Shown in pieces: positions 1-8,715 of a stretch of DNA of 64,000 nucleotides. Under the pieces are notes generated by a model, which saw only the letters and a list, made by a program, of their open reading frames with translations, searched no databases and was not told the DNA's origin. The stretch lies in NCBI GenBank assembly GCA_023213235.1, contig CP096137.1, positions 2,792,908 through 2,856,907 on the forward strand, read 5' to 3'. The position numbers and the translations under genes were made by a program. Origin of the DNA: Elusimicrobiota bacterium (GTDB lineage: Bacteria; Elusimicrobiota; Elusimicrobia; UBA1565; UBA9628). The stretch's first letter is position 1. Each line of letters begins with the position of its first letter.

Positions 1-161
1 GCCGAGGCGTTGATCAACTTCCCGAACCTGTGCAGGTCACCACCGATGCTGTCCACCAGCGTGCTGAACTCCTTCGCCGTATACGGCTTCCCATCAGTCG
101 GAAGCGCCAGACGCGTGCACAACAGTAACAGCGCCCGCTTCTCACTTGTTAGATCGTTCAT
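1..161 (-). CDS. Start of a DprA/RqlI-like partner gene (cut by window edge)
   Basis: This is the first 53 codons of a gene that runs off the left edge. Its ATG at 161 follows the TAG stop of the RecQ-type gene with no base between, and GGGAGG lies 4 bases upstream, so the two genes are almost certainly co-translated. The visible protein begins MNDLTSEKRALLLLCTRLAL and continues through a helical stretch (YTAKEFSTLVDSIG) that fits the N-terminal helical region of DprA/Smf-like proteins. In the described RqlHI and PsyrTA pairs, a RecQ-PRTase helicase is restrained by a DprA-like partner. Here that identity rests on gene order and a short N-terminus; the nucleotide-binding domain lies outside the window. 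Confidence 0.55.
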   Translation of the reverse strand, partial: MNDLTSEKRALLLLCTRLALPTDGKPYTAKEFSTLVDSIGGDLHRFGKLINAS

Positions 162-2219
162 CTATCCTCCCGCCCTCGTCATGGCCAGGGCGAAGGGGTG
201 CACGGCCGGCACGCCCTTCGAGAGCAGCACATAGCCTGCGGCGGCAAAGGTCCATCCCGAGTCGATCATATCGTCTACGAGAAGCACCGGCCCCGGCAAC
301 AGTTCGCCCTTAAGCTCCACGGACCCTAAGACGTTATTGGCCTGCATGTAGGAGTTCTCCATGGTCTTCTGCTCCGGCGCGTCGGCCACACGCGCGAGCA
401 CCTGCTTGAAGGGAACCTGCAACTCCTTTGCTAACCGTTCGGCAAAATCAGGGACCAGCGTCGGATGCCGCTTTGAGGGTATGGCCGTGACCCAAGCGAT
501 CTTAGGGTGCCAGCTCTCCGTGATTAGCCTCGCGGCTGACTTCACCAAGCGGTCGTCGAACCGATTGTCACGATACTTCCCGACCTGAACCTGCTTCCCA
601 AGCCCCTCGTCAGCGTAGTAGCAGAGCGCACGCCCCACTTGATTGCAGAACTCCTTTTCAATCACGGTCGACTCGCCCACACCCGCCGGCCACCTCTTGC
701 GGGGCTTGATCGCAATCTTCTGCGCTCCTAGAAAAGCCTGGGCCTCGGCCACGAGTTCAGCGGGGACTTTTAGATCCAAGGCCTTCCCCGTGCAGTTCTG
801 GCAGCGCCCGCAGAGCGCGGCGGCCGGATCGTCCAGCGCCTGGATCAGGAACTGCATCAAACAGCCCCGATGAGCCCAATATCGAACCTCGATCTGCTCT
901 AGCTCCTGGCGCCGCCGTCCCTGGACGGCTTCGATACGATCCTGGTCGCAGGTCCAATCGGCACGCAGGACGCTATGCTGCTGCGGTCTACCTGTGATGC
1001 TGATCGCGCCCTCCACCTCTAAAATCTTAAGCGCCTGGTCCAAGGTCTTGGGCCGCACGTTGACGAGTTGAAGAAGCTCGTCCTTTCTCCTGCTAGCCCC
1101 GGCCAACTTGGCCAACACTTCCTGCATGATCTCCGCCGCCGGGAACGCATTGTCGATGAAGTAGCGATTGATCTCGCGATCTTCCGGGCCGGCCATGAGA
1201 AGCACGATGGCGTCATCGAGACGCCTCCCGGCGCGGCCGATCTGCTGGTAATACGCGACGATCGAACCCGGCCGTTGGAAATGGATCACAAAGCCAAGAT
1301 CAGGCTTGTCAAAGCCCATGCCCAACGCGACCGTGGCGACTAACGCCTTGACCTCGTTGGCGAGCAACGCCTGCTCGAGGCGCTGCCGCTCCTCGTCCGG
1401 AAGGTCCGCATGGTAGGCGGAGGCCGCCACGCCCTTGCTGGTGAGCCAGGCCGCGACCTTTTCCGCGTCGCGCACAGTCAGGCAGTAAATAATTCCATGC
1501 CCAGGGATCTGCGGGACATTTTTTGCCAGCCAGGCCAACCGCTGCGCCTGTTCGCTTTCCGGCATCACAAACAACCGCAGGGACTCGCGCGCGAGGGGGC
1601 CGCGAATAACCACGGGATCGGCGCCAAGCTGGGTGCGCACGTCGTCAACTACGCGGGTATTCGCGGTGGCGGTCGTGGCAAGGACAGGAACGTCCGGTTT
1701 TAAGCGGTCCGCCCACCGCACAATGCGCCGGTAGTCAGGCCGGAAGTCATGCCCCCAATCAGAGACGCAGTGCGCTTCATCGATCACCAGCATCCCGATC
1801 CGTTCATCAAGCTTAAGCTCCTGGAAACCGGAGTTGCCGAGCCGCTCGGGCGACACCAGCAGCAAGTCGCAGGCGTCTTCCTTGAGCTGCTTCTCAACGT
1901 CATCCCAATCTTCTCGGTTCGTGCAGTTGATCGTATAAGCACGCACCCCCGCCTTTCGCGCCGTCTCAATCTGATTGCGCATCAGTGAGAGTAGCGGGCT
2001 AATGAGGAGCGTAGGGCCGCGGCGGCGACGGCGCAACGCGGCCGTGGCGATGAAGTAGACGAAGCTCTTGCCCCACCCCGTCCGTTGGACGAGCAAAACC
2101 CGCTGCTCGCGGGCTACGAGATGCTCGATCGCCTCGAACTGGTGGGGATGAAATTCAGCACGCGGCCCCAGCATCTCCTGAAGCAAGCCGCGCGTTTCAG
2201 CAAAGAGCTCTTTGTCCAC
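162..2219 (-). CDS. RecQ-family helicase fused to a C-terminal phosphoribosyltransferase domain (RqlH/PsyrT-like)
   Basis: A 685-residue protein. The N-terminal half is a RecQ-type superfamily 2 helicase: Walker A TGWGKS at residues 47-52, DEAH at 147-150, and the RecQ loop SDWGHDFRPDYR at 153-164. Motif VI (QQIGRAGRR) and a four-cysteine zinc site (C...CGRCQNC) follow. The HRDC domain of ordinary RecQ is absent. Instead the C-terminus carries a type I phosphoribosyltransferase PRPP loop, VLLVDDMIDSGWTF at 645-658. This RecQ-PRTase arrangement matches RqlH and PsyrT, toxic helicases paired with a DprA-like antitoxin, and such a gene follows directly. A 50-base gap separates it from the cold-shock gene upstream. 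Family call firm; defence or toxin role inferred. Confidence 0.85.
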   Translation of the reverse strand: MDKELFAETRGLLQEMLGPRAEFHPHQFEAIEHLVAREQRVLLVQRTGWGKSFVYFIATAALRRRRRGPTLLISPLLSLMRNQIETARKAGVRAYTINCTNREDWDDVEKQLKEDACDLLLVSPERLGNSGFQELKLDERIGMLVIDEAHCVSDWGHDFRPDYRRIVRWADRLKPDVPVLATTATANTRVVDDVRTQLGADPVVIRGPLARESLRLFVMPESEQAQRLAWLAKNVPQIPGHGIIYCLTVRDAEKVAAWLTSKGVAASAYHADLPDEERQRLEQALLANEVKALVATVALGMGFDKPDLGFVIHFQRPGSIVAYYQQIGRAGRRLDDAIVLLMAGPEDREINRYFIDNAFPAAEIMQEVLAKLAGASRRKDELLQLVNVRPKTLDQALKILEVEGAISITGRPQQHSVLRADWTCDQDRIEAVQGRRRQELEQIEVRYWAHRGCLMQFLIQALDDPAAALCGRCQNCTGKALDLKVPAELVAEAQAFLGAQKIAIKPRKRWPAGVGESTVIEKEFCNQVGRALCYYADEGLGKQVQVGKYRDNRFDDRLVKSAARLITESWHPKIAWVTAIPSKRHPTLVPDFAERLAKELQVPFKQVLARVADAPEQKTMENSYMQANNVLGSVELKGELLPGPVLLVDDMIDSGWTFAAAGYVLLSKGVPAVHPFALAMTRAGG

Positions 2220-2269
2220 ATTTCCTCAGCTTATTCTAGGAATTTTCATCACATGCGCAGTTCCCAACT

Positions 2270-2878
2270 TCATAATTGGCGCTTTCTCCGCCTCATCCAG
2301 GCATACTGTATCGGCCCAACCAAAGGCTGCGGCGAAGGAGCAGGCTCCTGAGTCACAAGCTCATTGTTCCCCGACCAGTGCTGGTCGGGCGAGGTCCTGG
2401 AATGGTCGAACTCCTGGGGGCTGAACCCCTGTCCCAGGTCGTCTGACTTGGAGTTGGCTGGCGGGATAAGCCCAGACGCGTCCTGCGGCGTGGTGCTGTA
2501 GCCTTTAAGGGGACTCATCGCGTCGGGCTGCGGATCGCCCGCGCTGGCCCGGCGTCTCTCACGAATCTCGTCCCAAGCGGGCGAAGTTGAGGAGAGAGGC
2601 CACTGCGGATCAGCAGGATCATTCAGATCGGGAATCCGTTGCTCATAGGTCTGATCGCGCACAACCTGCCAGAGTCCGGGGTTCTCGAGCTTCCAAATAT
2701 TCACGGCGAAGTTTCCCTTCTTCCCAGGCTTTCTCTCGAAGACTACGGGGTCTCCGACCCCGATGGGCTCCGACTCCCGATTGACCACCATAAGGTGGAA
2801 GAAGTAGTCGCCGGAGCCATCGTCAGCCGTGATCCATCCGACGCCCTGCTTATCAATACTTTTCACTCTGCCTTGCAT
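2270..2878 (-). CDS. Cold-shock-domain protein with long hydrophilic tail
   Basis: A 202-residue protein starting at the ATG at 2878, where AAGGAGGAAGTC gives a strong ribosome site lying inside the 3' end of the recombinase-like gene; the two coding regions overlap by 16 bases. Residues 1-65 form a cold-shock domain: MQGRVKSIDKQGVGWITADD carries the RNP1-like strand and DYFFHLMVV the RNP2-like strand. The remaining ~135 residues are Pro/Ser/Asp-rich, look disordered and match nothing I know. Known cold-shock domains bind single-stranded nucleic acid. Sitting just before a RecQ-PRTase gene, it could act with that helicase, but this is inference. It is much longer than housekeeping Csp proteins (~70 residues). 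Confidence 0.75.
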   Translation of the reverse strand: MQGRVKSIDKQGVGWITADDGSGDYFFHLMVVNRESEPIGVGDPVVFERKPGKKGNFAVNIWKLENPGLWQVVRDQTYEQRIPDLNDPADPQWPLSSTSPAWDEIRERRRASAGDPQPDAMSPLKGYSTTPQDASGLIPPANSKSDDLGQGFSPQEFDHSRTSPDQHWSGNNELVTQEPAPSPQPLVGPIQYAWMRRRKRQL

Positions 2879-4944
2879 GACTTCCTCCTTCTCATGAGTC
2901 TCGTGATTTCTCTGCGCGGCACGAGGAAGCTCTTCGCCCCCACGCGCTGTGATCCTTCTATGCGTCCCAAGCGGCACAGGCGGCGGACGTAGCCAGTCGA
3001 GCAGCCGATCGTCCTCGCGGCCTCGGAGACGAACGCGTAGGCGTCGAGGAATGACTGCAGCTGCGCCTTCAAGAAGAACACCCGCCCGCCCTCGCGGTAT
3101 TTCTCGATGAGTCCCAATTCCACCCAGCGGCGCACCGTGGACTTGGACGCGGACAATATCACGGCAGCCTCTTTCTCGCTCAGGCGACCATCGCGGTCGA
3201 ACGCGACGGACGACGCCAGGCGCTCAAGTTGGCCCTCCGAGACCTCCTGGAGAGCGGGCACCTGCTCCTTCAGACGCTCCAATAGTTTAAGCGCGGCCTG
3301 CTTAACCTGAGCAGGCGACTGCGCGGCGTCTGCGGCACCGCCCGCCTCGATCGCGGCCTGGTTGATCCCGAGAAATCGCCAGTAGGTCTCGCGCTCGTGC
3401 ACGACCAGGGGTGCCAAGTCCTCCGTGATGTAATACCGGTGGGCGGTCTTCGGCTTGTGGCCGCCGGTCTTCTCGAGGTGCTCGTCCAGCTTTCCCTGGG
3501 CCCACTCGGCGGAGATGACGCCCTTTCGGAACCAGTAGCCGCTGACGCTTTCGGCCAAGACCTCGTCCATGCCCGAGCGAATGAGCCCGCGGCGGAGCAT
3601 GGCTCGAAGCGCCTGGTCGGTGACGCGGGCGCCGGTCCGCGGGTCGACCCACAGCGGCACGCCGACACGCAGGAGGCCCACATCCTTGGACGGGACGTTG
3701 TCGCAGTCGCCCTTGGTCGCGAAGTAGGCGCGCCGGACCCTCCACAGCTCCTCCAGCCGCCTCCCGAGCCACTTCGGGAACGGCTTGTCCGGTCGCGCCT
3801 TGCGGACGGACTCTCTATAGTTGTTCAGGATCACGCCGTCGCCGTTGAACAACTGGCTGTCTGGATTGTCGGCCTGCGGCAGATAGAGCTTCCAGTCGGT
3901 GACGTTCCGGCTCCAGGCCTCAACCGGCCTGTCCTTGATGATGCACCAGAACTTTACGAGCACGTCCTCCTGGGCAGCGCGGAACAGCTCCGGCAGCAGG
4001 TCCGTCTTTGCTGACTTCCATTCCTTAAGCGCTTTGCTCTCGTAATGGACGAGCCGCCTCAGGTCGGCGGGTCGGATTCGGCATTCCGTGATGATGCCGT
4101 TGATCACCTTGTGCTTCTTGTGGTTCTTGTGGAACGACCGGCCCTCGGCGATGACCGGTTTTCGATCGGCCTTGGGCGCCTTGATCAACGGGACGCCGCG
4201 ATCGTCGTTCAGCGCGAACGGTGACCGGGGGCCAAGGATGCTGTCCAAGATCCTGCGCCAATGGACCAAGGTCGAGGTCTTCTCCTTGAAGCCCCGCTCG
4301 ATGATCGCCTTCTGCAGCAAGGGGACACCACGCTCGCCGCCGAGGTCGTCCAACGATTGGATGCCGGTCGAGGCGACGAGGACCGTGACGTTCCCCCAGT
4401 AGGTTCGGAGGCTGGCTTCGTTTAGGTCATCACCCAACTCGCGGGCGAAGACCCGGAACTCCTCGCGGACGGCCTTCGGCATGGCGGCGTTCGCGTCGAT
4501 GGCGCGCTGGAACCGCTCGGGGATCAGCCACTTCGGGTAGAGGCTGGTCACCGCCTCGGCGTAGCCGAGCATCCCGCGCGGGTCACGATGGGGGCTCATG
4601 TCCTCGGGGGCCGGGAAGATGCACTTGTCGAAGGCCAAGGCGATCAGTCCCTTGGCGCAGAGGACCTCGAGCACGCCGCGGAGGCAGTTCTTGTTCAGGT
4701 CGCGCGCCTGCGGGGAGCCGCCCTCCGGGCCCGCGATCTGCTGCCCCAGATTCCGTTCGATCATTTCGGCCAAGGTAAGGCTGTTCTCGCTGAGGAACCT
4801 CTTCAGCCGCAGCGCCACCTGCCTCGTGGTCGAGAAGTAGGATGCGTTCAGCCTGGGCCGCATCTCCTCGATCACCTGGTCGATAGCGGTCAGTTCCTTC
4901 TCGTCCGCTCGCCCGGCAACAGCCGCCGTCGCGTTAGGCCCCAT
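2863..4944 (-). CDS. Divergent tyrosine-recombinase-like protein with two C-terminal helix-turn-helix domains
   Basis: About 693 residues from the ATG at 4944; a GTG at 4959 is an alternative start. I prefer ATG because the upstream small gene ends 11 bases into it. Counting from the GTG, residues 475-510 have the spacing of the tyrosine-recombinase catalytic end: YWFR (R478), GGH (H501, 23 residues later) and Y509/Y510. The box II histidine is replaced by Tyr475, and I could not place the first catalytic arginine. Residues ~592-640 (LSEKEAAVILSASKSTVRRW) and ~643-690 (VSEAARTIGCSTGYVRRL) are two excisionase/MerR-type helix-turn-helix domains. A C-terminal Xis-like part on an integrase-like body suggests a mobile-element recombinase or a derived DNA-binding regulator. 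Confidence 0.5.
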   Translation of the reverse strand: MGPNATAAVAGRADEKELTAIDQVIEEMRPRLNASYFSTTRQVALRLKRFLSENSLTLAEMIERNLGQQIAGPEGGSPQARDLNKNCLRGVLEVLCAKGLIALAFDKCIFPAPEDMSPHRDPRGMLGYAEAVTSLYPKWLIPERFQRAIDANAAMPKAVREEFRVFARELGDDLNEASLRTYWGNVTVLVASTGIQSLDDLGGERGVPLLQKAIIERGFKEKTSTLVHWRRILDSILGPRSPFALNDDRGVPLIKAPKADRKPVIAEGRSFHKNHKKHKVINGIITECRIRPADLRRLVHYESKALKEWKSAKTDLLPELFRAAQEDVLVKFWCIIKDRPVEAWSRNVTDWKLYLPQADNPDSQLFNGDGVILNNYRESVRKARPDKPFPKWLGRRLEELWRVRRAYFATKGDCDNVPSKDVGLLRVGVPLWVDPRTGARVTDQALRAMLRRGLIRSGMDEVLAESVSGYWFRKGVISAEWAQGKLDEHLEKTGGHKPKTAHRYYITEDLAPLVVHERETYWRFLGINQAAIEAGGAADAAQSPAQVKQAALKLLERLKEQVPALQEVSEGQLERLASSVAFDRDGRLSEKEAAVILSASKSTVRRWVELGLIEKYREGGRVFFLKAQLQSFLDAYAFVSEAARTIGCSTGYVRRLCRLGRIEGSQRVGAKSFLVPRREITRLMRRRKSCKAE

Positions 4945-5167
4945 GACGGACACCCCCACGCACGGCTTCCGCGCCCTGGAGGACAGCCACGACTAGCCCT
5001 GAGCCTCGCTCGGGCGGGGCCTGCAGCCACTGCGGCCGGCTGCTCAGGAACAGCGGAAGGTCACGGGTATCGGCAGGTTCCCCGGCCTGCTCAAGCAAGC
5101 GTCGACCATCGCGGCCGATCCGGATTGAGACCTTAAAAGCATCCCAGATGATGGGAGAAAGGGTCAC
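4934..5167 (-). CDS. Small hypothetical protein coupled to the recombinase-like gene
   Basis: A 77-residue reading frame from GTG at 5167; the frame stays open up to a TTG at 5251. It ends with TAA at 4934, overlapping the ATG of the recombinase-like gene, so translational coupling is plausible. The sequence (LSPIIWDAFKVSIRIGRDG, later LPLFLSSRPQWLQ) has an ordinary protein composition and no family that I recognise. Being first in the island operon it could be a small DNA-binding or directionality factor, but nothing in the sequence proves it. The start is uncertain. Confidence 0.4.
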   Translation of the reverse strand: MTLSPIIWDAFKVSIRIGRDGRRLLEQAGEPADTRDLPLFLSSRPQWLQAPPERGSGLVVAVLQGAEAVRGGVRHGA

Positions 5168-5253
5168 TGTGCGGCAAAACTTCGATATAATGCCGCTAGA
5201 AGGGCTTTTCGGGTGTTCGTTTAGTGAGCCGTCGAGCCCGCCAGATTTCAATT

Positions 5254-5291
5254 AAAAAACCGGCGCTCGAAAGAGCGGCCGGTTTTTTATC
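5254..5291. terminator. Bidirectional Rho-independent terminator
   Basis: AAAAAACCGG and CCGGTTTTTT flank a further paired GCTC-GAAA-GAGC core. This is a strong GC stem with a GAAA tetraloop, and U-tracts form in both directions. It can end transcription of the small membrane-protein gene at 5307-5522 and insulates the island to its left from the RhlE side. Confidence 0.85.
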
Positions 5292-5306
5292 GGTCCGACG
5301 GGAACG

Positions 5307-5522
5307 TCAGGAACGGTGCGAAGCGATCGGGTAATCGACCGTGGTCTGCGCCAGGCGGGAGCCGCGAGCGAGCGCGGCCAGGCCGGCGAGGCCGCCGAGC
5401 TGATAGATCGCGACGGTCGCGGCCAGCGCGACGAGCGGCAGCAGCGAGCCGGCGGCCGGAATGCCGCACGCGCGGATCTCGCGCGCAGGTGAGGCGGGGA
5501 CGACGAGCGTGGTGGCGATCAT
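5307..5522 (-). CDS. Small hypothetical membrane protein
   Basis: 71 residues from the ATG at 5522, with one or two hydrophobic segments (GSLLPLVALAATVAIYQLGG, then LAGLAALARG). No family recognised. It is followed within 20 bases by the terminator at 5254-5291, which supports a real transcription unit. The start has only a weak AAGG ahead of it. Confidence 0.45.
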   Translation of the reverse strand: MIATTLVVPASPAREIRACGIPAAGSLLPLVALAATVAIYQLGGLAGLAALARGSRLAQTTVDYPIASHRS

Positions 5523-5609
5523 GCCCTTATTATGGAAGGAGGACGCGGAAAAGGGATTTCCTAACTATTACGAATCCGCGCGGCGCGTCGGGGAGCCCCG
5601 CCGCCCTGG

Positions 5610-5640
5610 TATAATAGCTCGAGGCCGCCCCAGGGCGGCC
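5610..5640 (+). promoter_or_regulatory. RhlE promoter -10 and leader hairpin
   Basis: A perfect TATAAT lies at 5610-5615 with no clear -35. Immediately downstream, GGCCGCCC (5623-5630) and GGGCGGCC (5633-5640) are exact reverse complements separated by two bases, placed near the 5' end of the expected transcript. Unlike most units here, this mRNA would have a leader of about 40 bases carrying a ribosome site (GGGAG) before the ATG at 5661. Confidence 0.6.
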
Positions 5641-5660
5641 CTTCGCATTTCCGGGAGACC

Positions 5661-6929
5661 ATGAGCTTCGACTCGTTCAACCTTCACCCCCATCTCAACG
5701 CCGCCTTGAAGGCGCGCGGCTTCACGACGCCCACGCCGATCCAGGAGCAGGCGATCCCGCACGCGCTCGCGGGCAAGGACGTGCTCGGCCTCGCGCAGAC
5801 GGGCACCGGCAAGACCGCCGCGTTCGCGCTGCCGATCCTCAACCGCCTCGGCGCCGGGACGCGCGGCCGCGTGCGCGCGCTCGTCGTCGCGCCGACGCGC
5901 GAGCTCGCCGAGCAGATCAAGGAGACGTTCGACGAACTCGGCCGCGGCACGGGCCTGCGCGCGGCGACCGTCTACGGCGGCGTCGGCATGGACCGGCAGA
6001 TCCAGGACCTGCGCGGGCGCTGCGAGATCGTCGTCGCCTGCCCGGGACGGCTGATCGACCACATGAAGCAGGGACACTTCAATTCCTCCGGCGTCGAAGT
6101 CCTGGTGCTCGACGAGGCCGACCAGATGTTCGACATGGGCTTCCTCCCCTCGATCCGCACGATCCTCGGGCGCCTCCCGAAGGCGCGGCAGACGATGCTG
6201 TTCTCGGCCACGATGCCCGACACGATCCGCCATCTCGCCAACGACTGCCTGACGAACCCCGTCGTGGTGCAGGTCAAGCACACCGAGGCGCTGACGACCG
6301 TCACGCACGGCCTCTATCCCGTCGTCGAGCACCTGAAGACCCCGCTGCTGCTGGCGCTGCTCCAGAAGATCGACAGCGAGTCCGTGCTCGTCTTCACGCG
6401 CACCAAGCACCGCGCCAAGAAGATCGCCGAGCGCGTGAAGGCCGCCGGCCATTCGTCGACGTCGCTGCAGGGCAACCTCTCGCAGAACAAGCGCAAGGAG
6501 GCCCTCGACTCGTTCCGCGCGGGCAAGGTCCACGTCCTGGTCGCGACCGACATCGCCGCGCGCGGCATCGACGTCTCGCAGATCACGCACGTGATCAACT
6601 ACGACATCACCGACACCCCCGAGGCCTACGTGCACCGCATCGGCCGCACGGGCCGCGCGGCGAAGACCGGCGACGCCTACACGCTCGTGACGTCCGCCGA
6701 CGAGGGCATGATCAGGACGATCGAGCGCAAGCTCGGCAAGCCGATCGAGCGCCGCATGCTCGAGGGCTTCGACTACCGCGCCGCGCCGGCCTCCTCGCAC
6801 GGCCAGCACCACACGGGCCCCCGCCCGCCGCGCCAGGAGCAGAACGGTCCCGGCCCGCGTCCCCCGTCGGCCCCGATCGCGGGCCGCCCGCACCGCAAGT
6901 TCTGGCGCCAGCGCCGGCGTCCGCGCTGA
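5661..6929 (+). CDS. rhlE: DEAD-box RNA helicase, RhlE type
   Basis: 422 residues, started at the ATG 7 bases after GGGAG. All core motifs are present: Q motif (TPTPIQEQAIP), Walker A AQTGTGKTAA, PTRELAEQI, DEAD box VLDEADQMFDMGF, SAT (FSATMP), VATDIAARGID and the HRIGRTGRA box. After residue ~370 comes a short basic Pro/Gly/Arg tail (HTGPRPPRQEQNG and similar), typical of RhlE proteins that assist ribosome assembly and RNA decay. It unwinds short RNA duplexes using ATP in the cytoplasm. It has its own TATAAT promoter. The next gene starts 20 bases downstream with its own -10. Confidence 0.93.
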   Translation: MSFDSFNLHPHLNAALKARGFTTPTPIQEQAIPHALAGKDVLGLAQTGTGKTAAFALPILNRLGAGTRGRVRALVVAPTRELAEQIKETFDELGRGTGLRAATVYGGVGMDRQIQDLRGRCEIVVACPGRLIDHMKQGHFNSSGVEVLVLDEADQMFDMGFLPSIRTILGRLPKARQTMLFSATMPDTIRHLANDCLTNPVVVQVKHTEALTTVTHGLYPVVEHLKTPLLLALLQKIDSESVLVFTRTKHRAKKIAERVKAAGHSSTSLQGNLSQNKRKEALDSFRAGKVHVLVATDIAARGIDVSQITHVINYDITDTPEAYVHRIGRTGRAAKTGDAYTLVTSADEGMIRTIERKLGKPIERRMLEGFDYRAAPASSHGQHHTGPRPPRQEQNGPGPRPPSAPIAGRPHRKFWRQRRRPR

Positions 6930-6948
6930 AAACTCGTATGATGGGCGC

Positions 6949-8705
6949 ATGAAGCGCCCGGTCCTGGTCTACGACGGCGAGTGCGGCTTCTGCCGGCTGT
7001 GGATCGAGCGCTGGAAGAGCGCGACCGCCGGCCGCGTCGAGTTCGCCCCCTATCAATCCGCCGCCGCGCGGCACCCCGAGGTTGCGCGTGAAGCCTTCGC
7101 CGAGGCGGTCCACTTCTTCGAGCCGTCGCGGACCACGCGCGCCGCCGAAGCCGCGCTGCGCGCGTTGTCCTACGGCGACGGGCTGTCGTGGCTGCCGAGG
7201 CTCTACGCGCTGCCCGGCGTACCGTCCGTCGCCGAGGCCGTCTACCGCTTCGTCGCCGCGCGGCGCCCGCTGTTCTCGCGGCTGACCCGCCTGTTCTACG
7301 GCGAGTCCCCCGTCGTCCCGCCGGTCGAGCGGACGTCGCGCCTGTTCATGTCGGCTCTCGGCGTCTGTTATCTCGCGGCCTTCGTCTCGCTCGGAGTCCA
7401 GGTGCGCGGCCTCGTCGGCTCCGACGGGCTGCTCCCCGCCGCGGGGCTGCTCGACGCGGCGCGCGCCCAGCTCGGGCCCTCGCGCTTCTGGCTGTTTCCG
7501 ACCGTGTTCTGGGCCGGGGCCTCGGACGCGGCGCTGTCCGGCGCGTGCTGGCTCGGCGCGGCGCTCTCGCTCGGGCTCGTCGCGGGGGTCGCGGCGGGCC
7601 CGTGCGCGCTCGCGTGCTGGACGCTGTACCTCTCGCTGTGCGCGGTCGGCGGCGACTTCCTGAGCTTCCAGTGGGACGCCCTCCTCCTCGAGGCCGGGCT
7701 CATTTCCATCCTTCTGCCCGCGTGGCGGCGCGGCGGCGGCGCCTCTCGCGGCGCGCTGTGGCTGCTGCGCCTGCTGCTCGTCAAGCTCATGCTGCAGTCG
7801 GCGCTGGTGAAGCTGCTCTCCGGCGACGAGTCGTGGCGCGGCCTCACCGCGCTGACTTTCCACTACTGGAGCCAGCCCCTGCCCACGCCGGCCGCCTGGT
7901 GGTTCGACCGCGCGCCGCTGTGGTTTCACAAAGCCTCCTGCGTCTTGATGTTCCTCATCGAACTCGCCGCGCCGGCCTTGATCCTCCTGCCGCGGCGGGC
8001 GCGCGCGCTCGGCGCGGGCGCCGTCGCGTTCCTGATGCTCGTGATCTCGCTGACGGGCAACTACGGCTTCTTCAACCTGCTCACCCTCGCGCTGTGCGTC
8101 GCGTGCCTCGACGACCGGTTCCTTCGCGGCGAGGGCGCGGCGCCGGCGGAGCCCTCGCGCGTCCGCTCGCGCCTCGCCGGGGCGCTGGCCGCGTTGACGC
8201 TGACGATCGCTCTCTTCGAGACGGCGGCGCTGTTCTCCTTCATGCCTCCGGAGCCCGCGCGCCGGCTCATCGGCGCCGTCTCGCCGCTGCGCTCGTTCAA
8301 CCGCTACGGGCTGTTCGCGGTGATGACTAAGGCCCGCGACGAGGTCGCGCTCGAGGTCTCCGCCGACGGGCGCGAGTGGCGCGAGTGGCCGTTCCGCTGG
8401 AAGCCCGGCGACGAGCGCCGCGCGCCGCCGTGGGCGGGGCTTCACATGCCGCGGCTCGACTGGCAGATGTGGTTCGCCGCGCTCGGCACGCCGACCGACA
8501 GCCCCTGGATCGGCAACCTCGCGTTCCGCCTGCTCGAGGGGCGCGGGACCGTCGAGCGCCTCCTCGGCCCTCGCCGCTCGGCGGCGCCAAGCCCGCCTAC
8601 GTGCGCGCCGTCCGCTGGGAGACCCGCTTCGCTCCGGAGGGCGGCGCCTGGTGGACGCGCCAGCGCCGCGGCCTGTTCTTCCCCGTCGTCGCCCTCAAGC
8701 CCTGA
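6949..8705 (+). CDS. DCC thioredoxin-like domain fused to a lipase-maturation-factor-type membrane protein
   Basis: 585 residues after restoring one C near 8568-8570, where the frame breaks. Residues 1-~110 are a DCC (DUF393) domain with the redox motif DGECGFC. The rest is polytopic and carries lipase maturation factor signatures: DFLSFQWDALLLEAGL, HYWSQPLPTPAAWW and near the C-terminus MPRLDWQMWFAAL. In animals LMF1 helps lipases fold in the ER. The bacterial relatives are mostly uncharacterised, and joining a disulfide-type domain to an LMF body suggests a membrane thiol-redox or folding role (inference). TATGAT at 6937-6942 ends 6 bases before the ATG, implying a leaderless message. Confidence 0.85.
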
Positions 8706-8715
8706 TCACCGTCTT

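Noticed and set aside
5568..6950. Long open frame antisense to the RhlE gene
   Set aside because: High-G+C third positions leave antisense frames open; the protein is Arg/Ala/Val/Asp-rich with no motifs, while the sense frame has every DEAD-box motif. The same holds for long antisense frames at 11.6-13.3 kb and 59.7-61.7 kb.
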